From contig NC_092674.1 of NCBI RefSeq assembly GCF_964355755.1, positions 10,237,001 to 10,301,000 on the forward strand: a stretch of 64,000 nucleotides of DNA. The letters run 5' to 3'. The translations under genes and the position numbers were made by a program. The notes beneath the pieces were generated by a model. The model ran no database searches, was not told where the DNA came from, and saw only the letters and a program-made list of their open reading frames with translations. The first letter of the stretch is position 1. Every line of letters begins with the position of its first letter. This document shows, one piece after another, positions 60,401-62,589 of the stretch. The DNA is from Antedon mediterranea (taxonomy: Eukaryota > Echinodermata > Crinoidea > Comatulida > Antedonidae).

Positions 60401-62500
60401 AAGGAATTTATTTTTATTTTAATGCCAATAATAACATGTTTTCCTTCATTTCTATATGCCATTTCGCATTAAAATTACATCTATCATGCAGATATAAAAA
60501 TCAATTTTCAAATCAATTACAATCTCAAGTTTTTCTTATTTTGTGTTTAATTTCCTTACGATATAAAGCCAGATTGCTGTGGTAAGCTAAACGAGTCTAG
60601 GCTGCCACCTCTGTGACGTATATGGCATTCATTTCTTATGATGATAATGCTGTCTGAGCACTTAAGAAACTAGCCAAATTAATATCATGTGGAGAATACA
60701 AGTCTGTATAATATTTCTCAAAGATTTTCGACATTTTGTTAAATCGACCAAGACTACATGGTTTGGTTAGGTCAGATTAGGTCATTGAATCATAAACTCA
60801 TCATCTTTCAGCCACATTTCCATGATTCTTATTATTTTAATCTTATTAATATTCATTCACTGACCAAAATGTCTCCCTTAATTCTAGATACTATGTCTGT
60901 ATCTAATATAATTCAAATAAAAATGTCTTTTCTTGGCTTTGGAAATGGATAAATATCACACAAAAAAGAACCAATCGTAAATACTGTATGGTTAAAACCT
61001 CAATTTGATTCAGTTCTTGATTGTCAAGTTTTCTGGAGTAATTTTTATTTGCGGTTTCAATTTTACCCCACCCACCCCACCTCGTGCTTGCGTGGTGCAT
61101 ACACAGCTACATTATCTTATTTACTAGAATTATTCCAAACAACTAATTTTGCCAAGTTATCAGATGTTCACATAGAAGCAGCGATTTTCTTCTATTTTCT
61201 AAATTAAATAAAATATGTTGCTGTAGCGCCAGATATCATTTCCAGATTATTATTTCTTCAGAATAATATGAATTGTAATTTTTATATCACTCTGGTCAAT
61301 CAGTTTTATAGACACTTATGCGGATGTATAAATACATGCTTCCAATCTCTAGAATCAATCCACAGCAACACTATAAACCCTTCTTAGTTACTTCAATAAT
61401 TAGGTCAGGGCAAGCTTAATAAATAAAAACATTAAATCTGTACTTAAGCCATGGAATGGATAAATTAAAAGTGTTTGTTGTAATCTATAAGTGTATGCGT
61501 TTCCTTCTTGGCTACAATCTAATTTTTCTTTATAAAGCTCTCTCTGTTTACACAATCAAACTAACAAATGTTATGTGGCCATATAATGGACATGATGATG
61601 GACACATCACTACCATATTTGAGCATATCACACTTTTTTTTGTCAAACTTGCTTATGGCAGATAAGAAGGTTAATCCTATTAATTATAAACCTCCATTTT
61701 TGGGGAGAAAAAAAAAAAAATAAGGAAACCAACTCAATCATACACATTTTAAATCTTCCAGGTGCTTTTAGAACAGCAAGAAAGATAAACTATCTGAATA
61801 ATCTCCCAAAGGGGTTTATCCAATCTTGTATATCATGTGAAAAAGATGCGTTTAAATTCCAGAGGGGAAAATAATACCTGCCCAATTGTATGGGATGACT
61901 ACAATCAGTTGGAATTCGCTCAGATTACATTTTTTTTTTGTATAAAAATTTATGACATATTTGGCTGCTGTTATTGAAATTACACTTTTATATCTGTTAA
62001 TGCAGAAATTTACTATGCTATTTATCATATCTATATCATGTCATATTTGGTGAATTTGATAGGTTCAGATAGATTACAGTAGGTTTACAATCACAGCCCA
62101 TTTTTTTAATGGTGTTAAGTTTTTAGTAAAATATTTGTCATCAGACTATATGATTACTATAGTTGGTTGAATAATTTTTCTGGTTATGTATATTAATCTA
62201 CAAAGCATGTATGGATTTATATTTTCTATCTATGAAAAATGAACAACAAATTTAAAATTTGTTTACTGTTCTGATGATGAGAATAGTTTCTCGAAACATG
62301 TCACATTTACATTTTAAGGCAGTTTGCCTTTTTATTAAATGCCTCGCTATAGTCATCTTAAATTTAAAATTGTATGAAAATGAGGTAACTGATCAAATTA
62401 GAATTGCTTTTGGTAAATCATGTTTTATTTATGTCTGCTTTGAAGACTTACTGTGAGGCGCCATCATTGCTGGTCTTGACTGCCCTGTTTCTTTGATTGT
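182..62500 (-). CDS. AFF: AF4/FMR2 (AFF/Lilliputian) family gene, 13 internal exons, both ends outside window
   Basis: Exons, in transcription order: 62500-62452, 59587-59539, 38240-38189, 36569-36523, 11463-11349, 10828-9611, 9136-9060, 8846-8514, 5864-5801, 3696-3557, 2329-2267, 1027-887, 453-182. Every junction has AG/GT borders and the codon phase is continuous through all 13, with no stop. Order of parts (numbered on the visible fragment): acidic/serine-rich 1-104, KWSL segment about 107, long Lys/Ser-rich disordered region, SLVVKFDLENLDNIP (about 456-470), then the C-terminal homology domain from about 645 to the end. Known from the family: AFF proteins scaffold the nuclear super elongation complex with P-TEFb, ELL and AF9/ENL; the C-terminal domain dimerises. 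Similarity to AFF4 (YLKEAKKLKH, CGNAM, QAPSPW, GTPSPMSP) is strong. It also shares DLWE with AFF1/3, so it is probably the single gene from before the vertebrate duplications. The N-terminal P-TEFb-binding part and the last exon are not in the window. Confidence 0.93.
454..886 (-). other. AFF intron L-M
   Basis: A 433-bp intron. Over a third of it is a 160-bp inverted-repeat element (623-782, listed separately). Nothing else is recognised. Confidence 0.8.
623..782. mobile_element. MITE-like inverted-repeat element inside intron L-M
   Basis: The left end AAACTTGGTTCTCACAAGGA and the right end read in reverse (AAACATGTTTCCCACTAGGA) match over about 34 bp, including AAGGAC further in. The interior has no coding capacity. 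I could not define the target duplication confidently. Confidence 0.6.
887..1027 (-). CDS. AFF: AFF exon L (141 nt), C-terminal homology domain
   Basis: Acceptor TTTTTTTAG, donor GTAAGT. Reads YRCQAILYMRMFRLRKEAAW, KHSQHLKEYFK, then SQQAPSPWNSS. It matches [25 protein letters not shown] and the QAPSP linker of AFF4 closely. One base, 46 codons, 2 nt. Confidence 0.96.
1028..2266 (-). other. AFF intron K-L with a tandem duplication
   Basis: AT-rich. Holds two copies, about 124 bp apart, of a roughly 70-bp stretch with AACAATACGATTATCAA, TCTGCGA and TGAAAATGTTT (1466-1534 and 1590-1662). The open frames here (for example around 2060-2257) look random. Confidence 0.65.
2267..2329 (-). CDS. AFF: AFF exon K (63 nt), C-terminal homology domain
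   Basis: Acceptor TTTTTCTAG, donor GTGAGT. Reads KFIHRFKDPEIVAVDKKLTI then Leu and a split Cys. It equates to KYTMKLKNY...DKRLTVLC of AFF4. The Cys codon TG|T is completed in the next exon. Confidence 0.95.
3253..3383. mobile_element. MITE family 1, copy 1
   Basis: Ends AGCTCTCTACACTATC and GTAGACAGAGCT are inverted repeats. The interior carries CAAATATGGTAGTAATATGA and CATGTCCATATATGG. Same family as 10891-11018, 17226-17394, 18934-19210 and 61535-61668. Confidence 0.75.
3490..3522. repeat. GGGACAC repeat family, right end
   Basis: Reads AAGGTGTCCCTTTAATAGGG then GTTCTACTG, the typical right terminus of this dispersed family. Confidence 0.55.
3557..3696 (-). CDS. AFF: AFF exon J (140 nt), C-terminal homology domain
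   Basis: Acceptor TTTTTATAG, donor GTATGT. 46 codons plus 2 nt: TDKGAKALAYVDAVLYFILC, then GNAMEDD and PLTMYTDTIELIK. It aligns with the AFF4 helices around DAVVSFIECGNALE and MYSETVDLIKY. The conserved CGNA and MY-(T/S)-(D/E)-T residues are present. Confidence 0.96.
3697..5800 (-). other. AFF intron I-J
   Basis: AT-rich, no coding signal. The only structure seen is the inverted-repeat element at 5458-5687. Confidence 0.65.
5458..5687. repeat. Possible short inverted-repeat element
   Basis: GTGCGTCATTTAC at 5458-5470 is answered by GTAAATGACGCAT at 5675-5687 (12 of 13 bases inverted). CCCCTGCGTCAA occurs twice inside (about 5515 and 5654). No target duplication is visible. Confidence 0.35.
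5801..5864 (-). CDS. AFF: AFF exon I (64 nt), start of C-terminal homology domain
   Basis: Acceptor GAATTTTAG, donor GTAAGT. Reads PMGVDDYLKEAKKLKHFADA plus Leu. It matches HYLQEAKKLKHNADAL at the start of the AFF4 C-terminal homology domain, the helical domain used for homo- and heterodimerisation. Confidence 0.95.
5865..8513 (-). other. AFF intron H-I
   Basis: AT-rich, no coding signal. Holds a probable retroposon 3' end on the plus strand near 7560-7612; the rest is unexplained. Confidence 0.65.
7560..7612 (+). repeat. Retroposon 3' end with (GAAT)n tail
   Basis: TATGGACCAGAGATTCCGAG is followed by ATAAAAG and a short (TGAA)n tail. The same layout (TATGGA, CCGA, ATAAAAG, tail) is at 52253-52300, which suggests one LINE-like family. 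Confidence 0.45.
8514..8846 (-). CDS. AFF: AFF exon H (333 nt), serine-rich linker into C-terminal domain
   Basis: Acceptor CTTTTTTTCAG, donor GTAAAC. One base, 110 codons, 2 nt. It encodes TPHECDETRVERQPVLERQS, then a Ser/Lys-rich stretch with KQRKQPSIPRKSS, and ends RPRPRVEISER. It corresponds to the variable Ser/Lys region just before the C-terminal homology domain. The last Arg codon is completed by exon I. Confidence 0.9.
8917..8999. mobile_element. GGGACAC repeat family, short full copy in intron G-H
   Basis: Starts CAGTAGAA after TA, has CCCCTATTCAGAGGACAC and TTGTTGGGTCCCGGAGGTGT, and ends near TTCTAC. It fills much of the 213-bp intron between exons H and G. Confidence 0.55.
9060..9136 (-). 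CDS. AFF: AFF exon G (77 nt), basic segment
   Basis: Acceptor TTTTTCGCAG. 25 codons plus 2 nt encode EERQRVGVKKPKLITKSK and SPRTEGY. The composition is strongly basic, like the KRKHKNED/KKPK segment that follows the AF9-binding peptide in AFF4. The donor reads AG|GTTGGT, which is non-consensus at +3 to +6, but the phase fits the exons on both sides. Confidence 0.82.
9137..9610 (-). other. AFF intron F-G
   Basis: A 474-bp intron, more than a third of it a tRNA-derived SINE (9247-9426). Nothing else is recognised. Confidence 0.75.
9247..9426 (+). mobile_element. tRNA-Gly-like SINE, family A, copy 1
   Basis: A-box-like TAGCTTGGTGGTTAACATGC, an anticodon-loop region GCCTTCCAATC as in tRNA-Gly(UCC), and B-box-like GGTTCAATCCT. 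The body then has TTTATAAGCA and the end ATCTATCCTGTAATTG. A second copy lies inverted at 44406-44590, with the same head, body and 3' end. Confidence 0.75.
9611..10828 (-). CDS. AFF: AFF exon F (1,218 nt), central disordered region with AF9/ENL-binding motif
   Basis: Acceptor TTTTCAG, donor GTGAGT, exactly 406 codons. It opens PGKWSLVQYVQR, equivalent to KWQLDNWLNKV of AFF4. A long Lys/Ser/Pro-rich region follows, as does TPEFVGTSSESDDDN, which matches the conserved SSSDSDES block. An imperfect repeat of VSHSP/VSRSP units (about 10050-10125) is encoded by 21-bp DNA repeats. SLVVKFDLENLDNIP (9731-9775) corresponds to LIVKIDLNLLTRIP of AFF4, the peptide that folds with the AHD of AF9/ENL in the human complex. 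The exon ends with a basic KRKPEP stretch that may act in nuclear import (inference). Confidence 0.95.
10829..11348 (-). other. AFF intron E-F
   Basis: A 520-bp intron with a MITE copy at 10891-11018. The rest is AT-rich, with TTTTTCATTCGTTCATCC-type low complexity. Confidence 0.7.
10891..11018. mobile_element. MITE family 1, copy 2
   Basis: Left end degenerate (AACACTATCAAAC), right end GTGTAGATAGCTTTAAA. The interior has GTGATGTGCCCATGGACATG and ACCATATTTGGGCATATCAC, the family core in reverse order. Confidence 0.7.
11349..11463 (-). CDS. AFF: AFF exon E (115 nt), Ser/Glu/Asp tract
   Basis: Acceptor TTCATTACAG, donor GTAAGA. One base plus 38 codons: MKRALSSSSGSSSESS, then alternating Ser/Glu and Ser/Asp, then four Glu. 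This is the hallmark serine/acidic tract of AFF1/AFF4, which in vertebrates directly precedes a KWQL-type motif; here KWSL opens the next exon. It follows the 25-kb intron. Confidence 0.93.
14582..14667 (-). mobile_element. tRNA-like SINE head
   Basis: On the minus strand: TGGTCTATTGGTAGAATGG (A-box-like), then TTGGTTCGATTTCC (B-box-like) at the usual spacing. The arms do not form a good acceptor stem, so I read it as a tRNA-derived SINE remnant, not a tRNA gene. Confidence 0.5.
15254..16138. mobile_element. Fold-back element with long inverted arms carrying a hammerhead-like hairpin
   Basis: The left arm (15254-15380) and the right arm (15965-16138, inverted) share GGTTTGCATGGCGAAAT, AATGTTGAT, TTGCGGTA, CACCACG, a GATCAA/TTGATC-type hairpin followed by CGAAACGTC, and TTTTCAGAACTAA. 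The right arm is itself an inverted repeat: ATGTTGATATAAAGTTT at 15965 returns as AAACTTTATATCAACAT at 16099-16115. About 585 bp lies between the arms and holds an unrelated-looking repeat (15432-15540). No transposase or reverse transcriptase is seen. Partial relatives: 38350-38400 and 46921-47037. Confidence 0.6.
15432..15540 (-). repeat. CTGATGA-GAAAC repeat, copy 1 (minus)
   Basis: About 95 bp nearly identical to 62264-62359. Read on the minus strand: ACTGTT, CTGATGA, T, GAGAA-TAGT-TTCTC hairpin, GAAACATGTCAC, then AAGGCAATTTGCCTT and AAATGCCTCG. Core at 15493-15524. Confidence 0.7.
17226..17394. mobile_element. MITE family 1, best copy, TA target duplication
   Basis: Terminal inverted repeats AAGCTCTGTCTACACTA and its reverse complement are flanked by TA at 17224-17225 and 17395-17396. 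169 bp, non-coding, with an internal CCCAAATATGGTAGTGATAA-like unit and CATGTCTATATATGGGCACA. TA duplication and size suggest mobilisation by a Tc1/mariner-type transposase (inference). Confidence 0.82.
18381..18597. repeat. Diverged direct duplication, period about 140 bp
   Basis: TGAGGCCACCTT...GTTAGAACTAAATCCGATTG...AGAAGTTGACATTTTCA recurs 140 bp later with a few changes (18381-18462 and 18521-18597). Confidence 0.65.
18934..19210. mobile_element. MITE family 1 copy with internal tandem expansion
   Basis: The outer parts are family-like (TACTATCCA on the left, TTTTTTTGTCTGTCACAGTGTA and AATCTTTA on the right). Between them the internal unit is repeated about eight times (18965-19134), so this copy is roughly 100 bp longer than the others. 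Confidence 0.7.
18965..19134. repeat. About eight 21-bp units inside a MITE
   Basis: Unit CCCAAATATGGTAGTGATATA with small variations (AAGATGG, AATAATGG, AATAAGG). The same unit occurs once or twice in the other copies of this MITE. Confidence 0.85.
19214..19285 (-). repeat. GGGACAC repeat family, inverted copy
   Basis: Begins ACAGTATG, contains CAGGTGTACCCTTTCAGGAC and AAAGTGCCCCGTTAATAGGG. It lies directly beside the expanded MITE. Confidence 0.5.
19407..19520. repeat. 57-bp tandem duplication
   Basis: AGTACAATTTCTGTAATGTT...GTGGCAGCCAAAATA occurs at 19411 and again at 19468, almost identical. Confidence 0.85.
20191..20260 (-). repeat. Probable retroposon 3' tail, (TTGAA)n on the minus strand
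   Basis: Plus-strand (ATTCA)n repeats run into TTTCTTTATTGC. Read on the minus strand this is AATAAA followed by a pentamer tail, as in many LINE-like 3' ends. Confidence 0.4.
21002..21015 (+). repeat. piggyBac left terminal inverted repeat
   Basis: CACGTTCACTGCCA directly after TTAA, beyond the 3' end of the transposase gene. Confidence 0.9.
21017..21074. promoter_or_regulatory. Left subterminal palindrome pair of piggyBac
   Basis: GACGTATTTATACGTC (21017-21032) and GACGTAATACTACGTC (21059-21074), each one base after TGCCA. Probable transposase or host-factor binding sites; function is inferred only from position and repetition. Confidence 0.65.
21539..23374 (-). CDS. piggyBac family transposase (DDD), 611 aa
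   Basis: Start: the ATG at 23374 has a good context (ACAATGG, A at -3 and G at +4). The open frame extends 22 codons further, but only from a TTG. Residues 1-60 are acidic/serine-rich, and 62-121 are Arg/Gly-rich with an internal repeat (RGAAARRGAAARRGG), possibly for nucleic-acid binding or import. The transposase core follows (about 135-510): IFSEIPGLK, the first catalytic Asp in KLCLDESM (D295), the second in LYTDNYYNS (D374) and the third pair in NMGIDTSDQM (D473, D476). The C-terminal Cys-rich zinc domain (575-610) is CVVC-x12-CPVC, then LC, NCF and YH. All expected key residues are present. It cuts and pastes at TTAA. An AATAAA overlaps the stop codon (21534-21539). Confidence 0.95.
   Translation of the reverse strand: MAENISADQAIAILMADDEDDVDTDSDMRSIDEYSEDDMSSDYADSDHSITSSDDTDVGPAVVMRGRPVPRGRGPRMRGGRGRAVGRGRNASPVGSPRRGRAPRRVPRGAAARRGAAARRGGGHHVWTDVAEDPPDFIFSEIPGLKIQMPDDASPFDFFELFITPPIIDMMVTEMNKYAISEINKNRPLTRSSRMHAWYNTNAVEMKKFLALMIQLGPNNKPTLEHYWSSNVLYKNTLFGGVMSRNRFQLMLRFWHFVDNEAHHDDRLYKIRPLVDHFNDTMKNIYYPTKKLCLDESMVLWRGRLLFRQYIKNKRHKYGVKFYELCESRGMIIKIAIYTGAGIIEDNEGLGLTAAIVLELMKDYLDKGHVLYTDNYYNSVGLTKHLTQHSTYLCGTLRFDRTENPKDVINRKLKKGEIEWKRSESVVVCKWKDKRNVLTISNMHRVEMVDVTNRNGKIQNKPNIIGDYNMGIDTSDQMLSYYSSLRKTLRWYKKIGLHIIEMCIINSHIMYKDKTGKNMSLLEFRDSLTVSLLGDAYTALQEKGDPLPPAPAGAAFHYLDVLPASEKKANRAKRCVVCANAQVRKETRYYCPVCPQRPSLCVVNCFKAYHE
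23412..23448. repeat. 20-bp direct repeat upstream of transposase start
   Basis: CGTGGACAATGACGTAT occurs at 23412 and 23432. Each holds a TGACGTA half-site like the subterminal palindromes and resembles a CREB/ATF half-site. Lies just before the ATG, so a role in the promoter is possible. Confidence 0.6.
23486..23555. promoter_or_regulatory. Right subterminal palindrome pair of piggyBac
   Basis: GACGTATATTTACGTT (23486-23501, with TGGCA after it) and GACGTATTTATACGTC (23540-23555, with TGCCA before it). The outer one is identical to the left-end copy. Confidence 0.65.
23686..23699 (-). repeat. piggyBac right terminal inverted repeat
   Basis: TGGCAGTCAATGTG directly before TTAA; the reverse complement CACATTGACTGCCA matches the left end at 12 of 14 positions. 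Confidence 0.9.
25900..25983. repeat. GGGACAC repeat family copy
   Basis: TGGGAGACACC, TTTTGTTGGATCCTAAAGGTG and the end GATACTGTA. Degenerate. Confidence 0.45.
26968..27123. mobile_element. GGGACAC repeat family, long copy
   Basis: CACTCCTATTCATGAGACAT, then CCCATGAAATGAATAAGGAG, then CTCCTATTAAGGGGACACTT, TTGGGTC, GTCCCTTTAATAGAGG and TTTTACAGTA. Same order of blocks as 30076-30233. Confidence 0.6.
28300..28440. repeat. Dispersed repeat (GGGCCTAG-TATGAAATTTGG family), copy 1
   Basis: GGGGCCTAGTTATGAAATTT and GGATTATACTTGGATTG match 35840-35895; later GGTGGGATTATATTCG matches ATGGGATTATACTCGG. Confidence 0.55.
29301..29443. repeat. GGGACAC family copy with internal 17-bp tandem units
   Basis: About four units of AATAGGCGTGTCTCTTT (29305-29373) are followed by GTGTCCCTTTAATAGGGATG and TTCTACTGTA. 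Confidence 0.65.
30076..30233. mobile_element. GGGACAC repeat family, long copy
   Basis: CACCCTCGTTCAGGGGACAC, CTATCCCATGTAACAATTAA, then GGGCACTTTGTTGGGTCCCA, GTGTCCCCTAGATAGG and a TACTACTCTAC end. Confidence 0.55.
31573..31891. repeat. Inverted short repeats
   Basis: AACCATTGCTATAAAACAGT (about 31574) faces GCGGTATAGCAATGGTCT (31870-31891), and ACGTAAAGCAACAAA occurs twice between them. Probably a decayed element. Confidence 0.4.
32826..33180. repeat. (GAT)n array with 45-62 bp higher-order unit
   Basis: Blocks of GATGATGATGAT separated by GTAGACAA(C)AATCAATG recur six times. The minus-strand Ser/Ile-rich open frames here are a product of the repeat. Confidence 0.85.
33165..33250 (-). 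repeat. Probable retroposon 3' end using the (ATC)n array as tail
   Basis: On the minus strand a body ending GACAAAATAAATGAAATAAA runs directly into the (ATC)n array. Same layout as 20191-20260 and 44671-44760. Confidence 0.35.
34337..34634 (+). mobile_element. tRNA-derived SINE, family B, full length
   Basis: Head with TGGCGCAGTGTGTTGG (A box) and GACGTTCGATTCCAACTC (B box), conserved centre GCAAGATACTTTACTTACG and TTTGCCTCTCTCCACA, and the end GGCGCTATATAAATCCAGG followed by an ATT-rich tail. Family members with this centre and tail are common in marine invertebrates (from memory). Second copy: 54720-54935, inverted. Confidence 0.75.
35815..35975. repeat. Dispersed repeat (GGGCCTAG-TATGAAATTTGG family), copy 2
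   Basis: ACCGTATATACAAGTGTAGT, TGGGCCTAGCTATGAAATTT, GGTGGAATTATACTCGGATT. Probably a DNA-transposon relic. Confidence 0.55.
36523..36569 (-). CDS. AFF: AFF exon D (47 nt)
   Basis: Acceptor AACGTCAG and donor GTTTGT. Fifteen codons plus 2 nt encode DPVRNNGGDHEDGSS, with the final Ser codon completed by the next exon. The donor is weaker than the others (GTTTGT). The call rests on phase continuity and composition. Confidence 0.75.
36570..38188 (-). other. AFF intron C-D
   Basis: 1.6 kb, AT-rich. No repeat family or coding signal recognised. Confidence 0.7.
38189..38240 (-). CDS. AFF: AFF exon C (52 nt), acidic/serine tract
   Basis: Acceptor TATTTTTCAG, donor GTAAGT. One base plus 17 codons encode NGSEHNSSSDDDDENE. 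This serine run followed by acidic residues matches the acidic/serine-rich segment before the conserved Trp motif in vertebrate AFF proteins. Both junction phases agree with the neighbouring exons. Confidence 0.82.
38350..38400 (-). repeat. Hammerhead-like hairpin repeat, fragment
   Basis: Minus strand: GAGTGAGGACGATCAAAG, TATA, TTGATTGAAAC, then CTTTTTCAGAAC. It matches the arms of the 15254-16138 element; one stem base has changed to a G-U pair. Confidence 0.6.
41835..41872. repeat. GGGACAC repeat family fragment
   Basis: CAACCCCTATTCAGGGGACA then TCATTATAAGGGTATA, immediately before the 80-bp satellite. Confidence 0.45.
41914..43822. repeat. 80-bp satellite, about 23.6 units
   Basis: Unit of 80 bp: AATAAGGGAGGTCCCTTCTC, CCCTTTCCCCAACC(C/T)AAAAT, TGACACAAATATTACACATT, GAAGAATGTATATGAAACAC. 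Unit starts are at 41914, 42001, then every 80 bp to 42641, at 42728, and then every 80 bp to 43768. Units 1 and 10 are 87 bp because of a 7-bp GAAATTT insertion. Units differ by only a few bases (CCC/CTA, gaaacac/gatacac). The last unit decays after 43800. All minus-strand open frames here are products of the repeat. Confidence 0.95.
44406..44590 (-). mobile_element. tRNA-Gly-like SINE, family A, copy 2 (inverted)
   Basis: Minus strand: GTAGTTTGGTGGTTAACATG, GCTTGCCTTCCAATCC, GGTTCAATCACGACC, then the body with TTTATAAGCATG and the end ATCCATCCTGTAATTG. Matches 9247-9426 throughout. Confidence 0.75.
44671..44760 (-). repeat. Probable retroposon 3' end with (AGTTC)n tail
   Basis: Plus strand shows (TGAAC)4 followed by TTTTATTGTATCTC; on the minus strand this is a body, AATAAAA, and a pentamer tail. 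Confidence 0.4.
45150..45315. repeat. Imperfect short tandem of GGGCTTATACC / TTAGGGTGGGCCTAACC units
   Basis: About six irregular units with TAGGGT(T/G)GGCCTA and GGGCTTATACC. Origin unknown. Confidence 0.45.
46921..47037 (+). repeat. Hammerhead-like hairpin repeat, third locus
   Basis: TTGAAGGTTTGCATGGCAAA, then CTCCTGAGGACGATCA, a 9-base loop, TGATCGAAAC, AACTCAACAGTTCTTTT and a GTGGTGTACTGCAAATTTTA end. The hairpin is kept although the loop has grown. Confidence 0.65.
47605..48103. mobile_element. pogo-like MITE with TA target duplication
   Basis: Starts CAGTAGAACCTGTATTTTAC after TA (47603-47604). Ends with the inverted GTAAAATGGAGGTTCTACTG before TA (48104-48105). TTTTACGTACG is repeated at both ends. 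499 bp, no transposase. TIR sequence and TA site fit pogo/Tigger-type elements (from memory of the family). Confidence 0.75.
52253..52300 (+). repeat. Retroposon 3' end
   Basis: TATGGATGTCCGTTTCCGAA, ATAAAAG, then (TAAAA/TGAA)-rich tail; same layout as 7560-7612. Confidence 0.4.
54720..54935 (-). mobile_element. tRNA-derived SINE, family B, inverted, with internal duplication
   Basis: Minus strand: GTGTTGGACGCTGGAC head, CATTGCTTGTATCC, then CTTACTTTTACCTCTCTCC and ACCCAGGTGTACAAATGG, ending GGACACAACTT. Matches 34350-34490. The centre is present twice (54739-54810 and 54811-54882), apparently without a difference. Confidence 0.75.
54739..54882. repeat. Perfect 72-bp tandem duplication in the SINE centre
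   Basis: CACCAGGTACCCATTTGTAC to CTAAAGGATA, two adjacent copies with no visible difference. Confidence 0.9.
56873..57068. repeat. Diverged direct duplication
   Basis: GTATTACATTTCAACGTTGA followed by AAG..TT.CTGTT.TTTTATTTA occurs twice, about 139 bp apart. Confidence 0.6.
57812..57945. repeat. Diverged tandem of about 75 bp
   Basis: (A)GCTACACACACAATCATGTT...GTTGTGTGCAGT recurs as AACTACACATACAATTACGT...GTTGTGTGCAGT. Confidence 0.55.
58579..58616. repeat. Perfect 12-bp inverted repeat
   Basis: ACACTAGCAAAC (58579-58590) and GTTTGCTAGTGT (58605-58616), 14-base loop. Possible hairpin or end remnant of a MITE. Confidence 0.7.
59539..59587 (-). CDS. AFF: AFF exon B (49 nt)
   Basis: Acceptor CATTTAG and donor GTAAGT. 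The exon starts with 2 nt, carries 15 codons and ends with 2 nt. It reads KQPEHPEKNTDEQSNE across its junctions, a Glu/Asn/Pro-rich stretch typical of the disordered region before the AFF serine tract. A 21.3-kb intron follows it. Confidence 0.75.
61535..61668. mobile_element. MITE family 1, copy 5
   Basis: Left end AAGCTCTCTCTGTTTACACA with TA before it. The interior has GGACATGATGATGGACACAT and ACCATATTTGAGCATATCAC, then TTTTTTTGTCAAACTTG. The right end is eroded. Confidence 0.7.
62264..62359 (+). repeat. CTGATGA-GAAAC repeat, copy 2 (plus)
   Basis: Core 62271-62302: CTGATGA, T, GAGAA-TAGT-TTCTC, GAAACATGTC. Then AAGGCAGTTTGCCTT and AAATGCCTCGCTATAGTCAT. Nearly identical to 15432-15540 read in reverse, about 100 bp upstream of exon A's donor side. 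Confidence 0.7.
62452..62500 (-). CDS. AFF: AFF exon A (49 nt)
   Basis: Acceptor TTGGTTTCAG and donor GTAAGT frame 49 nt that read TIKETGQSRPAMMAPH plus one base. The single leftover base joins the two-base start of the next exon to give Lys. The reading is hydrophilic and has no recognisable motif, so the call rests on splice sites and on phase agreement with the following exon. A 15-bp minisatellite begins only about 90 bp upstream of its acceptor. Confidence 0.72.
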
Positions 62501-62589
62501 CTGAAACCAAAACAAACACAAAACATTAAAATCCAGTATTCATAACATGATTTAATTTCCTTGCTAATACAACACAACATGAAACAGTT

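Larger units (their letters stand above)
59588..62451 (-). other. AFF intron A-B
   Basis: 2.9 kb, AT-rich. Contains MITE family 1 copy 5 (61535-61668) and the CTGATGA-GAAAC repeat (62264-62359). No coding signal otherwise. Confidence 0.7.
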
